From NCBI GenBank assembly GCA_017434855.1, contig JAFRUA010000030.1, positions 80,201 to 144,200 of the forward strand: a stretch of DNA of 64,000 nucleotides, written 5' to 3'. A program made the position numbers and the translations under genes. Shown here piece by piece: positions 21,161 to 29,225 of the stretch; positions within the stretch are counted from its first letter, which is position 1, and every line of letters starts with the position of its first letter. The notes under the pieces were generated by a model. That model searched no databases and had not been told where the DNA came from. It saw nothing but the letters and a program-made list of their open reading frames with translations. This DNA comes from Clostridia bacterium (GTDB lineage: Bacteria > Bacillota > Clostridia > Oscillospirales > Acutalibacteraceae).

Positions 21161-21439
21161 TTAGGCGTTTCTTAAATCGTCGATCAAAAGCTGCAGGTGG
21201 GTGATCTGTTCGTTGGAAAGGCCGCGTACGTCGATGGAGCGAAAGTCTTGCAGCCCAAGTAAATAGTCCGCACTGACGGAATAGAGCTTCGCGATTTTTG
21301 TCAGCATATCGATGGACGGCTGAATATTTTCGTTTTCCCAATTGCTGACGCTTTGCTTTGTGACGTGCAGCGTCTTTGCGAATTCGACCTGATTCAATCC
21401 AAGCGACAGCCGCAGGGCTTTGATACGCTCTCCAAACAT
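21161..21439 (-). CDS. XRE-family transcriptional regulator
   Basis: 92 residues. An N-terminal helix-turn-helix of the Cro/CI type covers about residues 7-62 (IKALRLSLGLNQVEFAKTL, then VTKQSVSNWENENIQPS), ending in the YLLGL motif common in these proteins. The short C-terminal helix may dimerise. It is transcribed away from the secreted hydrolase gene at 21563, sharing a 120-nt control region with two palindromic operators, so it probably represses both itself and the hydrolase. The start follows GGAGGTCT. Confidence 0.93.
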   Translation of the reverse strand: MFGERIKALRLSLGLNQVEFAKTLHVTKQSVSNWENENIQPSIDMLTKIAKLYSVSADYLLGLQDFRSIDVRGLSNEQITHLQLLIDDLRNA

Positions 21440-21461
21440 AAGCAGACCTCCAAATCAAAAA

Positions 21462-21516
21462 TTACAATACCATTGTAAATTAAAGATTGACAAATATAAA
21501 ATACTATGGTATAGTA
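21462..21516. promoter_or_regulatory. Divergent promoter region with two XRE operators
   Basis: Plus strand: TTGACA (21487-21492), 17-bp spacer, TATAGT (21510-21515). Two related palindromes are TTACAAT-ACC-ATTGTAA (21462-21478) and TACTAT-GGT-ATAGTA (21502-21516). The second covers the plus-strand -10. The first covers a minus-strand -10-like TATTGT that has TTGTCA 18 bp upstream. Confidence 0.8.
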
Positions 21517-21562
21517 ATTTTTGACCGATGGAATCGGGTTTTTACAAACAGGAGGTCTTATT

Positions 21563-23740
21563 ATGAAGAAAACGAAGCGGATTTTGAGCGTCCTGCTGGC
21601 AGTGGTGATGCTGCTGGCAGTCGTGCCGGTGGGGAATGTCGGCATCACAGCGAGCGCATACAATGTGTCAAGCGCCGTTTCCTATGCAGACGGCCATTGG
21701 AATGATGGTGTAGGTCTCTGCGCGGAATTTGTTGCCAAATGTTTAAATGCAGGTGGTGTCTCGATTCCAAACAGCGCATCCTACTACAGCAATTCAAAAC
21801 AATCCTATCAAAACAACAGCGGCACATTGGGGGCATATACTAATCCGTATACCTGCTCTGCTGCACAGCTTCTTTGGTTTTCGGATCAGGGCTATCAGAT
21901 CATTACAAATCCATCTGATTCCGAATTCTCTCTCGGCGATGTTGCGTTTATGCCAAACAGCAACGGATCAAAAGATGGTCACGTAGGAATCATTACACAG
22001 ATTTCAAACGGCGCTCCGTATTATTCTGCGCATAATTATGCGCGGCATAACGCAAGACTTTATAACTGTACATATCTTGTTAAAATGAATGGATCGTCTA
22101 TCCCATCGGACTATATTAACCTCGGCGATGACTTTTGGGCGTATATAATCAAAAGTGATTCTTGGAAACACTTGGAAAGCACAGGGTCAAACGTTCAGTT
22201 GGCGGCGAATGGAAACGATTCAAACAATCCAAAGCAAATCTGGGAATTCATTCGCCAAACAGATGGTTCATATATCATTAAAAATGCTTATAATGATCGA
22301 TGCATTGATGCGGCCGGTTGGGGTACTTCAAACGGAACAAATGTCGGCGTTGTCGGCGCTAACGGTACGTCTGCACAAAAGTGGTACATACTTCAAAATG
22401 GAAGTGGATTTTATATTAGAACCGCGTACTGCGATTTGGTAATGGATGTTACAAGTGATTCAAATGAACCCGGCGCAAATATTGAATTATGGACAAAAAA
22501 TACCAGCAGTGCTCAAAAGTTTAATATTTACGGATTAGCGCAAGATGGTATTAATTATTCAAAACCGGGAAGACCAGCAGGTCCAACACTTTCAATTAAG
22601 ACACTTGGAACAGCTGAAACTACCACGGTATTACAGTGGACTTCATCTCCGTTGAAGAGTTCACGTTTTGACAAACGGTGTTATGATATTAGAATTTGGC
22701 AGGGCACTTCAACCGATGGAGCAAGCTATAAATCTCAATACGGTATGACAGGTACAACTTATGAAGTGAACCTTCCTGCGGGGACCTATATTGCAAAAGC
22801 TTACGCAATTAACAGCAAGTACTATGAATGGTGGAATGACGGAGCCGCAATTACATTCACTGTAAAAAACTGCACCCATTCTTGGAACAGCGGTACCGTG
22901 ACGACCGCTGCCACCTGCACGACGACGGGCGTCCGCACCTACACCTGCACGGTCTGCGGCGGCACGAAAACAGAAACCATTGCCGCCCTCGGCCACAGCT
23001 ACGGCGCATGGACCAAGCTCAACGACACCCAGCATCAGCGCGTCTGTTCCCGTGACAGCAGCCACGTTGAAAAAGCAAACCACACATGGAACAGCGGTGC
23101 CGTGACAAAAGCCGCAACCTGCAGCACAACCGGCACGAAGACCTACACTTGCTCGGTCTGCAACGGCACAAAGACCGAGACAATTGCGATCAACGCTAAC
23201 AACCACGTCAACACGACCAACGTCTCCGCAACAGCTTCAACCTGCACCGTCAAGGGCTACACTGCCGGCGTGTACTGCAACGACTGCAAGAAGTACATTT
23301 CGGGCCATCAGGAGCAGGCGCTCAACGCCAACAACCACGTTAACACGACCAACGTCGCGGCAACAGCGTCCACCTGCACCGTCAAGGGCTACACCGCAGG
23401 CGTCTACTGCAACGACTGTAAGAAATACATCAGCGGTCATCAGGAGCAGGCGCTTGCCGCGCACACGATCACGGTCATCAACAAGCGTGACGCAACCTAT
23501 GACGCGGAGGGCTACACCGGCGACGACTACTGCACCGTCTGCAAACAAACCATCCACACCGGCACGGCCATTCCGAAGCTGACGCGGCCGACCGACCCGA
23601 CGCCGACCGATCCGACGCCGAGCAACCCGCAGCCCAGCGGCGGCTGCAAATGGTGCGGCGGTAACCATGGCGGCGCGTTCGGCTGGCTGACGAAAATTTT
23701 CCACAATCTCTTCGCGGCGATTTTCGGCGCACGGTATTAA
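21563..23740 (+). CDS. Secreted NlpC/P60-CHAP-like hydrolase with ricin-type lectin and cysteine repeats
   Basis: 725 residues. Signal peptide about 1-33. A papain-like NlpC/P60/CHAP domain (about 35-190) has Cys in GLCAEFVAKCL and His in GHVGI and SAHNYARH, as in peptidoglycan endopeptidases. A ricin-type beta-trefoil domain (about 195-330) has a QKW motif, followed by a fibronectin-like domain. From base 22870 the protein changes to GC-rich repeats with CxxC pairs (TYTCxVCxGTKTETI; GVYCNDCKKYISGH twice). It ends in a Pro/Thr linker and the tail CKWCGGNHGGAFGWL plus an amphipathic helix. The central part is visibly AT-rich compared with both ends. The start at 21563 follows AGGAGGT. Cell-wall hydrolysis with glycan binding is inferred. 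Confidence 0.85.
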   Translation: MKKTKRILSVLLAVVMLLAVVPVGNVGITASAYNVSSAVSYADGHWNDGVGLCAEFVAKCLNAGGVSIPNSASYYSNSKQSYQNNSGTLGAYTNPYTCSAAQLLWFSDQGYQIITNPSDSEFSLGDVAFMPNSNGSKDGHVGIITQISNGAPYYSAHNYARHNARLYNCTYLVKMNGSSIPSDYINLGDDFWAYIIKSDSWKHLESTGSNVQLAANGNDSNNPKQIWEFIRQTDGSYIIKNAYNDRCIDAAGWGTSNGTNVGVVGANGTSAQKWYILQNGSGFYIRTAYCDLVMDVTSDSNEPGANIELWTKNTSSAQKFNIYGLAQDGINYSKPGRPAGPTLSIKTLGTAETTTVLQWTSSPLKSSRFDKRCYDIRIWQGTSTDGASYKSQYGMTGTTYEVNLPAGTYIAKAYAINSKYYEWWNDGAAITFTVKNCTHSWNSGTVTTAATCTTTGVRTYTCTVCGGTKTETIAALGHSYGAWTKLNDTQHQRVCSRDSSHVEKANHTWNSGAVTKAATCSTTGTKTYTCSVCNGTKTETIAINANNHVNTTNVSATASTCTVKGYTAGVYCNDCKKYISGHQEQALNANNHVNTTNVAATASTCTVKGYTAGVYCNDCKKYISGHQEQALAAHTITVINKRDATYDAEGYTGDDYCTVCKQTIHTGTAIPKLTRPTDPTPTDPTPSNPQPSGGCKWCGGNHGGAFGWLTKIFHNLFAAIFGARY

Positions 23741-23756
23741 TCGCAAACACGCACAA

Positions 23757-23785
23757 GGGCGGACCGATGTGTCCGCCCTCTTTTT
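23757..23785 (+). terminator. Terminator after the secreted hydrolase, made from a repeated palindrome
   Basis: GGGCGGAC (23757-23764) and GTCCGCCC (23771-23778) form an 8-bp stem with loop CGATGT, then TCTTTTT. The same stem-loop occurs in both arms of the inverted repeat at 53821-53987. Confidence 0.85.
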
Positions 23786-23816
23786 GCATAAATTTGCAGA
23801 AATCTTCCGATACCCC

Positions 23817-23845
23817 TTGACAATTATGCGGGAAACATGTATAAT
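23817..23845 (+). promoter_or_regulatory. Consensus SigA promoter for argG
   Basis: TTGACA (23817-23822), 17-bp spacer, TATAAT (23840-23845) with a TG extension. Perfect consensus in both hexamers. Confidence 0.88.
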
Positions 23846-23888
23846 ATCGCCCGACATTACATTTTAGTGCAAAGACGGAGGGTCCATC

Positions 23889-25106
23889 ATGAATAAAGAA
23901 AACATCAAAAAAGTCGTGCTCGCATATTCCGGCGGTCTGGATACGTCCATCATCATCCCGTGGCTGAAAGAGAACTATAACAACTGCGAGGTCATCGCCG
24001 TCAGCGGCAACGTCGGTCAGGCCGACGAGCTGGAGGGCCTGGAAGAAAAGGCGCTCAAGACCGGCGCGTCCAAGCTCTATGTGCTGGACCTGACGGACGA
24101 ATATGTGGACGATTTCATCATCCCGACGCTGAAGGCCGGCGCGATCTATGAAGAGTATCTGCTGGGCACCAGCACGGCGCGGCCCTGCATCGCCAAGGGG
24201 CTGGTGGAGATCGCGAAAAAAGAGGGCGCCGACGCCATCTGCCACGGCTGCACCGGCAAGGGCAACGACCAGGTCCGCTTTGAGCTGGCCATCAAGCACT
24301 TTGCGCCGAACATGCCCATCATCGCCCCGTGGCGCGAGTGGACTATCAAGTCCCGCGACGAAGAGATCGACTATGCCGAAGCGCACAACATCCCGCTGAA
24401 AATCAGCCGCGAGACCAACTACTCCAAGGACAAGAACCTGTGGCACCTGTCGCATGAGGGCCTGGACCTTGAAAACCCGGGCAACGAGCCGACGTACGAA
24501 AAGCCGGGCTTTCTTGAGATGAGCGTGTCGCCGCTGCAGGCGCCCGACGTGCCGACCTATATCGAGCTGGACTTTGAACAGGGCGCGCCCGTCGCCCTCA
24601 ACGGCGAAGCAATGAGCGCGAAAAACATCATCCTCAAGCTGAACGAGATCGGCGGCGCCAACGGCATCGGCCTTTTGGACATCGTCGAAAACCGGCTGGT
24701 CGGCATGAAGAGCCGCGGCCTGTATGAGACCCCGGGCGGCACGATCCTTTACAAGGCGCACGCCGTGCTGGAAACGATCTGCCTGGACAAGATGACCATG
24801 CACGAAAAGCAAAAGCTCGCCATCACCTTTGCCGAGCTGGTCTACAACGGCCAGTGGTTCACCCCGCTGCGCGAGGCGCTGTCCGCCTTTGTGGACAAGA
24901 CGCAGGAAAAGGTCACCGGCAAGGTCCGCCTGAAGCTTTACAAGGGCAACATGATCAACGCCGGCGTCTGGAGCCCACACTCGCTGTACAGCGAAGACCT
25001 CGCATCCTTCGGCGAAAGCGACTATGACCAGACGGATTCCGCAGGCTTCATCAACTTGTTCGGTCTGCCGATCAAAGTCCAGGCGATTCTGGACGGACGG
25101 AAATAA
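23889..25106 (+). CDS. argG: Argininosuccinate synthase
   Basis: 405 residues, normal length. It joins citrulline and aspartate using ATP to give argininosuccinate in arginine synthesis. The ATP-pyrophosphatase P-loop [15 protein letters not shown] is at the N-terminus, followed by the conserved STARPxIAKG segment, [14 protein letters not shown] near residue 118, and ETPGGTIL near 280. The gene stands alone: no argH or other arginine gene is in the window. A terminator follows. Confidence 0.97.
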   Translation: MNKENIKKVVLAYSGGLDTSIIIPWLKENYNNCEVIAVSGNVGQADELEGLEEKALKTGASKLYVLDLTDEYVDDFIIPTLKAGAIYEEYLLGTSTARPCIAKGLVEIAKKEGADAICHGCTGKGNDQVRFELAIKHFAPNMPIIAPWREWTIKSRDEEIDYAEAHNIPLKISRETNYSKDKNLWHLSHEGLDLENPGNEPTYEKPGFLEMSVSPLQAPDVPTYIELDFEQGAPVALNGEAMSAKNIILKLNEIGGANGIGLLDIVENRLVGMKSRGLYETPGGTILYKAHAVLETICLDKMTMHEKQKLAITFAELVYNGQWFTPLREALSAFVDKTQEKVTGKVRLKLYKGNMINAGVWSPHSLYSEDLASFGESDYDQTDSAGFINLFGLPIKVQAILDGRK

Positions 25107-25118
25107 GTCAACAGTCAA

Positions 25119-25150
25119 CAGCACCTCACGGAATGTGGGGTGCTGTTTTT
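25119..25150 (+). terminator. Terminator after argG
   Basis: CAGCACCTCAC (25119-25129) pairs with GTGGGGTGCTG (25135-25145), followed by TTTTT. Confidence 0.88.
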
Positions 25151-25156
25151 GTACAG

Positions 25157-25186
25157 AAAAAACCTCCCCCGGTTTATCGGGAGAGG
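25157..25186 (-). terminator. Terminator after the third secreted hydrolase
   Basis: On the minus strand, CCTCTCCC pairs with GGGGGAGG around an 8-nt loop (25163-25186), followed by TTTTTT (25162-25157). It lies back-to-back with the argG terminator. Confidence 0.82.
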
Positions 25187-25211
25187 GGGACCGCTTGCGG
25201 TGGAGCGGGCA

Positions 25212-27341
25212 TCAATACCGTGCGCCGAAGATCGCCGCAAACAGGTTGTGGAACAGCTTTACCAGCCAGCCGAACGCGCCGCCGTGATCTTTGCCGCACC
25301 ATTTGCACCCGCCGCTGGGCTGCGGCTGCGGGTCGGTGGGCTTTTCCAGCTTCGGGATCACCGTGCCCGATTTGATCGTCTGCTGACAGGTGGTGCAGTA
25401 CTGGTCGCCGGTGTAACCTTCCGCATCATAGGTCGCATCACGCTGATTGATGACGGTCAGGGTGTGGGCGGCAAGGGGCTGTTCCGCATGGCCGCTGATG
25501 TACTTCTTGCAGTCGTTGCAATACACGCCTGCAGTGTAACCCTTGACCGTGCAGGTGGAAGCGGTCGCGGTGACGTTCGTTGTGTTGACGTGGTTGGATG
25601 CGTTGACGGGGATGGTCTCGGTGTAGCTGTCTCCGCAGGAACAGGTGAAGGTCATGGTTCCAATCGAGGCACAAGTGGCGGCAACGGTAATAGCTGATGA
25701 GTATGTGTGAATATGCACGTTCTCAACAGAAAACGTGCAAATATCACTTTGGAAATCTTCTGAATCATAGTGTGCAATTATATAACACGAATAGTTTCCG
25801 ACATAGGCCGGGGCAGAATCAAACTTTCGGTTATAGGTACTTGTGGGAGAGAATTGGCCTTCAAAGAACAAATTTCCATCTTTATAAATATAGAAATCAA
25901 CACATTTCGCATTGTTAGCGCTAAATGTAAACGTAGCAGTTTCACCAATTTTATATGTATGTTTATTTGCTTTAACGATTGGGCTAACGACATCAAAATC
26001 GTTCCAAGCGCTGGTTTCATCTCCGGTTGAATAGTGTGCGACTATACAATATGAATAGTGACCAGAAGTATACATGACGCGGGAGTAAGTATCTGTTGTT
26101 GAAAACTGACCCTCGAAGTATTTGCTTCCGTCTTTGTAAATATAAAGAATCACACTGTTTGCAAACGGCGCAGAAAAATGCCACGTAGCAGTTTCACCTG
26201 TGCAATATGTTGCTTGTCCGGTTGATGTATATCCCTGAAGTAAACTTACATTACACTCATCCCACGTACTGCTGATGTCTCTGTCGGGATAATGTGCAGT
26301 AATATAATACGCATAATATCCCTCATCCGTCATTTTTCTTGAATACGTTTCTGCTGGTGCAAACCACCCATCAAAATATAAGTTGCCACCTTTATAAATG
26401 TAAAGATGAACACCACTTGCACCATCAGCGTTGAAAGACCATGTGGCAGTCTCGCCGGGTGAATAATGCTTTTTGGTTGCTGTTACCGTTATAGTCGAAG
26501 GATCATAAACATGAATATAAACCCAGTTACCCGTTGTGTCTCCAACATCATTTATTGCGACAACTGTGATGCCGTAGGTTCCGGGTTGACTGAAACTGAT
26601 GGTTTTGCTCAGCGAATCCGACCGTTCATTGATTGTATGCTCTGTGCTTGACCAGCAGGAAATCCAATAATAAGCCGCACGATCAGCAGCAGTCCAAGAT
26701 AATGTTGTTTCTTCACCTACAACTAAATTTGTGTAACCAACAGACACGACCGGCGCAGACGGTGCTTCGGTGTAGGTCGGTGCGGAGTCAACCGTGTCCT
26801 GATATTGAGCGATGTAACCGTATGTTGCCGTTTCATTGCTTGAATCATATAAAGCAAGTTTCAGAGCTGTATCCATTGCGGATTTAGACATGGTTTGATT
26901 CCACATGATTGTGCTGTTTCCATCTGAATTGCAATCTGTATAAGTCAATGTACTGGATGAAACATCAGTGATAAAAATGGTATGGTTCCAATTTCGTCCA
27001 GCGCGACGGAAACGAATCACATCTCCGGGACGAATACTGTCGGCATAAGAATACGTTGAAGTGGCTTTGATTTGCGACCAACCGGTTCCACGGCCGTTTG
27101 CAAAATCATAGCCCCAAACATACTCGGAAATCCAACGTGCATATCCATGGCAGGTAGAACCTTTCGGCCACGATGTTCTCTGGCTTCCCTGCGGATACAT
27201 TGCCCGAACTTCATCCAGTTTTGCATCAAACGCACTGCGGCTGATCGCACTCGCCGTTATGCCGACATTCATCACCGGCAAAACGCAAACCAGCATCACC
27301 ACAGCCACCAGTACCGCGAAAAGTCGTTTTGTTTGTTTCAT
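25212..27341 (-). CDS. Secreted papain-fold (NlpC/P60-like) protein with Ig-like repeats and cysteine tail
   Basis: 709 residues. Signal peptide about 1-33, nearly identical to that of the 45430 protein (MKQTKRLFAVLxAVVML). The N-terminal domain (about 35-190) has Cys in STCHGYARW, a GDVIRF motif and His in WNHTIFITD, consistent with a cysteine endopeptidase fold. Four Ig-like beta domains follow. The last three are clear repeats, each with GETATWxF and a LYIYKxGxxxFxGxF block. The C-terminus repeats the CxxC modules (GVYCNDCKKYISGH) and the CKWCGKDHGGAFGWL tail. The middle is AT-rich and the last 500 nt GC-rich. The start at 27341 follows AAAGGAGA. It has no XRE partner but has an attenuator-like leader. 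Confidence 0.82.
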   Translation of the reverse strand: MKQTKRLFAVLVAVVMLVCVLPVMNVGITASAISRSAFDAKLDEVRAMYPQGSQRTSWPKGSTCHGYARWISEYVWGYDFANGRGTGWSQIKATSTYSYADSIRPGDVIRFRRAGRNWNHTIFITDVSSSTLTYTDCNSDGNSTIMWNQTMSKSAMDTALKLALYDSSNETATYGYIAQYQDTVDSAPTYTEAPSAPVVSVGYTNLVVGEETTLSWTAADRAAYYWISCWSSTEHTINERSDSLSKTISFSQPGTYGITVVAINDVGDTTGNWVYIHVYDPSTITVTATKKHYSPGETATWSFNADGASGVHLYIYKGGNLYFDGWFAPAETYSRKMTDEGYYAYYITAHYPDRDISSTWDECNVSLLQGYTSTGQATYCTGETATWHFSAPFANSVILYIYKDGSKYFEGQFSTTDTYSRVMYTSGHYSYCIVAHYSTGDETSAWNDFDVVSPIVKANKHTYKIGETATFTFSANNAKCVDFYIYKDGNLFFEGQFSPTSTYNRKFDSAPAYVGNYSCYIIAHYDSEDFQSDICTFSVENVHIHTYSSAITVAATCASIGTMTFTCSCGDSYTETIPVNASNHVNTTNVTATASTCTVKGYTAGVYCNDCKKYISGHAEQPLAAHTLTVINQRDATYDAEGYTGDQYCTTCQQTIKSGTVIPKLEKPTDPQPQPSGGCKWCGKDHGGAFGWLVKLFHNLFAAIFGARY

Positions 27342-27364
27342 GTTGTTGTCTCCTTTCTTGTTTG

Positions 27365-27411
27365 AAAAAATAAAAAATGCGCCCAAAACGGACGCATAAA
27401 AAATGCCGTCC
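27365..27411 (-). promoter_or_regulatory. Leader terminator and competing antiterminator (attenuator candidate)
   Basis: On the minus strand, ATGCGTCC (27397-27390) pairs with GGGCGCAT (27384-27377) around GTTTT, followed by TTTTTATTTTTT, ending just before the Shine-Dalgarno. The same ATGCGTCC can instead pair with upstream GGACGGCAT (27411-27403), destroying the terminator. The two folds are mutually exclusive. Confidence 0.7.
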
Positions 27412-27419
27412 ATTTTGTC

Positions 27420-27541
27420 GCCAAACAAAACGCTTTTTATTCATCTGTAAAGAGAACAAGAAGAACAGGACGCACTTTTTTTGAAGTGAGTCTTCTTGTT
27501 CTAAAACATATACAGCGGTCATTGATCGCGTTTTGTTTGGC
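27420..27541 (-). promoter_or_regulatory. Long nested hairpin at the 5' end of the hydrolase mRNA
   Basis: A perfect 14-bp outer stem (GCCAAACAAAACGC, 27541-27528 with 27433-27420) encloses a perfect 12-bp stem (AGAACAAGAAGA, 27453-27464 with 27491-27502) and a short apical stem. The predicted transcription start falls at its first base. Confidence 0.7.
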
Positions 27542-27547
27542 ATCTAC

Positions 27548-27576
27548 ATCATAACACACCCTTCAAAAAATTGCAA
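27548..27576 (-). promoter_or_regulatory. SigA-type promoter for the third secreted hydrolase
   Basis: Minus strand: TTGCAA (27576-27571), 17-bp spacer, TATGAT (27553-27548), preceded by TGT. Confidence 0.72.
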
Positions 27577-27616
27577 GCAAAACTTTCCCTTACCGCATCA
27601 GGCTAACCGCTAAAAC

Positions 27617-27640
27617 AAAAACCGCCCGCAGGCGGTTTTT
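27617..27640. terminator. Bidirectional terminator after upp
   Basis: AAAAACCGCC-CGCA-GGCGGTTTTT is a perfect 10-bp stem with A and T tracts on both sides. Confidence 0.9.
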
Positions 27641-27652
27641 GTTGACGTGTGC

Positions 27653-28282
27653 TTATTTCGTGCCGAAGATGCGGTCGCCCGCGTCGCCCAGGCCGGGCAC
27701 GATATAACCCTTTTCGTTCAGGTGATCGTCCAGTGCGGCGCAGAACACCGGCACGTCCGGGTGCGCCTTGGAAAACGCCTCGATGCCCTCCGGCGCGGCG
27801 ATCAGGCACATGAAGCGGATGGACCGCGGGCCGCGCGCCTTGATCTGCTTCACCGCGTCGATGGCGGAACCGCCGGTCGCAAGCATCGGGTCCACCACAA
27901 TGACGTCGCGCTTGTCGATGTCCTTCGGCAGCTTGCAGAAATATTCCACCGGCTGCAGGGTTTTTTCGTCGCGATACAGGCCGATGTGGCCGATGCGGGC
28001 AGAGGGGATCATGCGGCTGACGCCGTCCACCATGCCCAGACCGGCGCGCAGGATCGGCACAATGGCCAGCTTTTTGCCGGCCAGATGCTTGACCGTGGTT
28101 TTGCAGATCGGCGTTTCGATCTCCACATCCTCCAGCGGCAGGTCGCGCGTCGCTTCATAGCACATGAGCATCGCGATCTCGGACACCAGCTCGCGAAAAT
28201 CCTTGGAACTGGTGTTTTTGTCACGCAGGATCGACAGCTTGTGCTGGATCAGCGGGTGGTCATAAATCGTTACGTTCTTCAT
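27653..28282 (-). CDS. upp: Uracil phosphoribosyltransferase
   Basis: 209 residues, the normal length. It salvages uracil to UMP using PRPP. The PRPP-binding motif [15 protein letters not shown] is near residue 128, with the conserved [10 protein letters not shown] upstream near 80 and the C-terminal [16 protein letters not shown] at 28291 is in frame, but the ATG at 28282 has GGAG just upstream. Monocistronic, with its own promoter and terminator. Confidence 0.97.
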   Translation of the reverse strand: MKNVTIYDHPLIQHKLSILRDKNTSSKDFRELVSEIAMLMCYEATRDLPLEDVEIETPICKTTVKHLAGKKLAIVPILRAGLGMVDGVSRMIPSARIGHIGLYRDEKTLQPVEYFCKLPKDIDKRDVIVVDPMLATGGSAIDAVKQIKARGPRSIRFMCLIAAPEGIEAFSKAHPDVPVFCAALDDHLNEKGYIVPGLGDAGDRIFGTK

Positions 28283-28314
28283 ATTCTCCAATCCTTTCTT
28301 CGCCTGTTTTTTAT

Positions 28315-28343
28315 ATTATACACCATGCGCCCGGGGCTGGCAA
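28315..28343 (-). promoter_or_regulatory. SigA-type promoter for upp
   Basis: Minus strand: TTGCCA (28343-28338), 17-bp spacer, TATAAT (28320-28315). Confidence 0.75.
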
Positions 28344-28502
28344 GACGTTGCGGCAATTTTGTTGATTTTTTTGGTACCGGCAAGCGCGAGGCGACCGCGG
28401 GGTGTGTGCTTCGCGGGTACGGTTCGGCGCCGGCGGCAAAGGTCGGTTTGCTTTGCGGGCCGCGCGCCCCGGACCGGCAAGGCGTTCGGGATCGGCGGTT
28501 TT

Positions 28503-29225
28503 TCAGTTTGCAACATACATCTGTCGGAACGGATTCTCGTGGTTGGGCGTCACCACGGTAAACGGCACCCCCAGGATCTCTGCCGTGTCCAGTGAAAAGA
28601 GCGCGCAGAATGTGTTCACCAGCGGTTCAATCTCCGCAAGGTCTTGTGCTGCGGCGGGCATGACGTTCACCTGCGGCGGAAAGCGGACGCCGCGAAGGCT
28701 GCCGCGCAAAAACACCTTGCCGCCGTGCAGCCCCGTGCAGGGAAAGTTGCCGACAATGGGCTTGCCGTCGGTGTGCAGGCCCAGCACAACGATGCGGCCG
28801 CCGGCCTGATATTCGCCCAGAAAGCTGCCCGACCGTCCGCCGATCACCAGCGCCGGCACCTTGTCGCGATAGGCCTTCATGTGGATGCCCGCGCGGTAGC
28901 CGGCGTTTTGCCGCACAAAGATTTCACCCCCGCGCATCGCATAGCCGACGGCGTCGCCGACGCTGCCGCAGATCACGATCCGCCCGGCGTTCATGGTGTC
29001 GCCCACCGCGTCCTGCGCGTTGCCGTTCACGGTGATTTGGGCGCCGTTCAGATAGGCGCCGAGCGCGTTGCCCGGCACGCCGCTGATCGAAAGCGTTGTG
29101 TCAGCCATGCCGGCGGCCAGAAAGCGCTGCCCGCAGCAGTTCTCCATGGCGCAGTTCGTTTCCGCTTGCCGCAGCTTTTCGTTCAGCGCCTTGAAATCCA
29201 GCCCGTACGCATTGATTCTTTCCAT
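28503..29225 (-). CDS. Glutamate synthase GXGXG-domain subunit
   Basis: 240 residues corresponding to the C-terminal beta-helix (GXGXG) domain of the large glutamate synthase subunit. Repeating G-x-x-G units are seen (GVPGNALGAYLNGAQITVNG, DAVGDTMNAGRIVICG, GDAVGYAMRGGEIFVR). In full-length GltB this domain is structural and joins the amidotransferase and synthase domains. It is the last gene of the split operon, starting right after the FAD subunit. The 158 nt downstream to the upp promoter show no clear terminator. Confidence 0.88.
   Translation of the reverse strand: MERINAYGLDFKALNEKLRQAETNCAMENCCGQRFLAAGMADTTLSISGVPGNALGAYLNGAQITVNGNAQDAVGDTMNAGRIVICGSVGDAVGYAMRGGEIFVRQNAGYRAGIHMKAYRDKVPALVIGGRSGSFLGEYQAGGRIVVLGLHTDGKPIVGNFPCTGLHGGKVFLRGSLRGVRFPPQVNVMPAAAQDLAEIEPLVNTFCALFSLDTAEILGVPFTVVTPNHENPFRQMYVAN

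Noticed and set aside
23757..23785. Insertion sequence end
   Set aside because: The palindrome recurs at 53821-53987, but no transposase ORF lies near either site, so it is listed only as a repeat-derived terminator.
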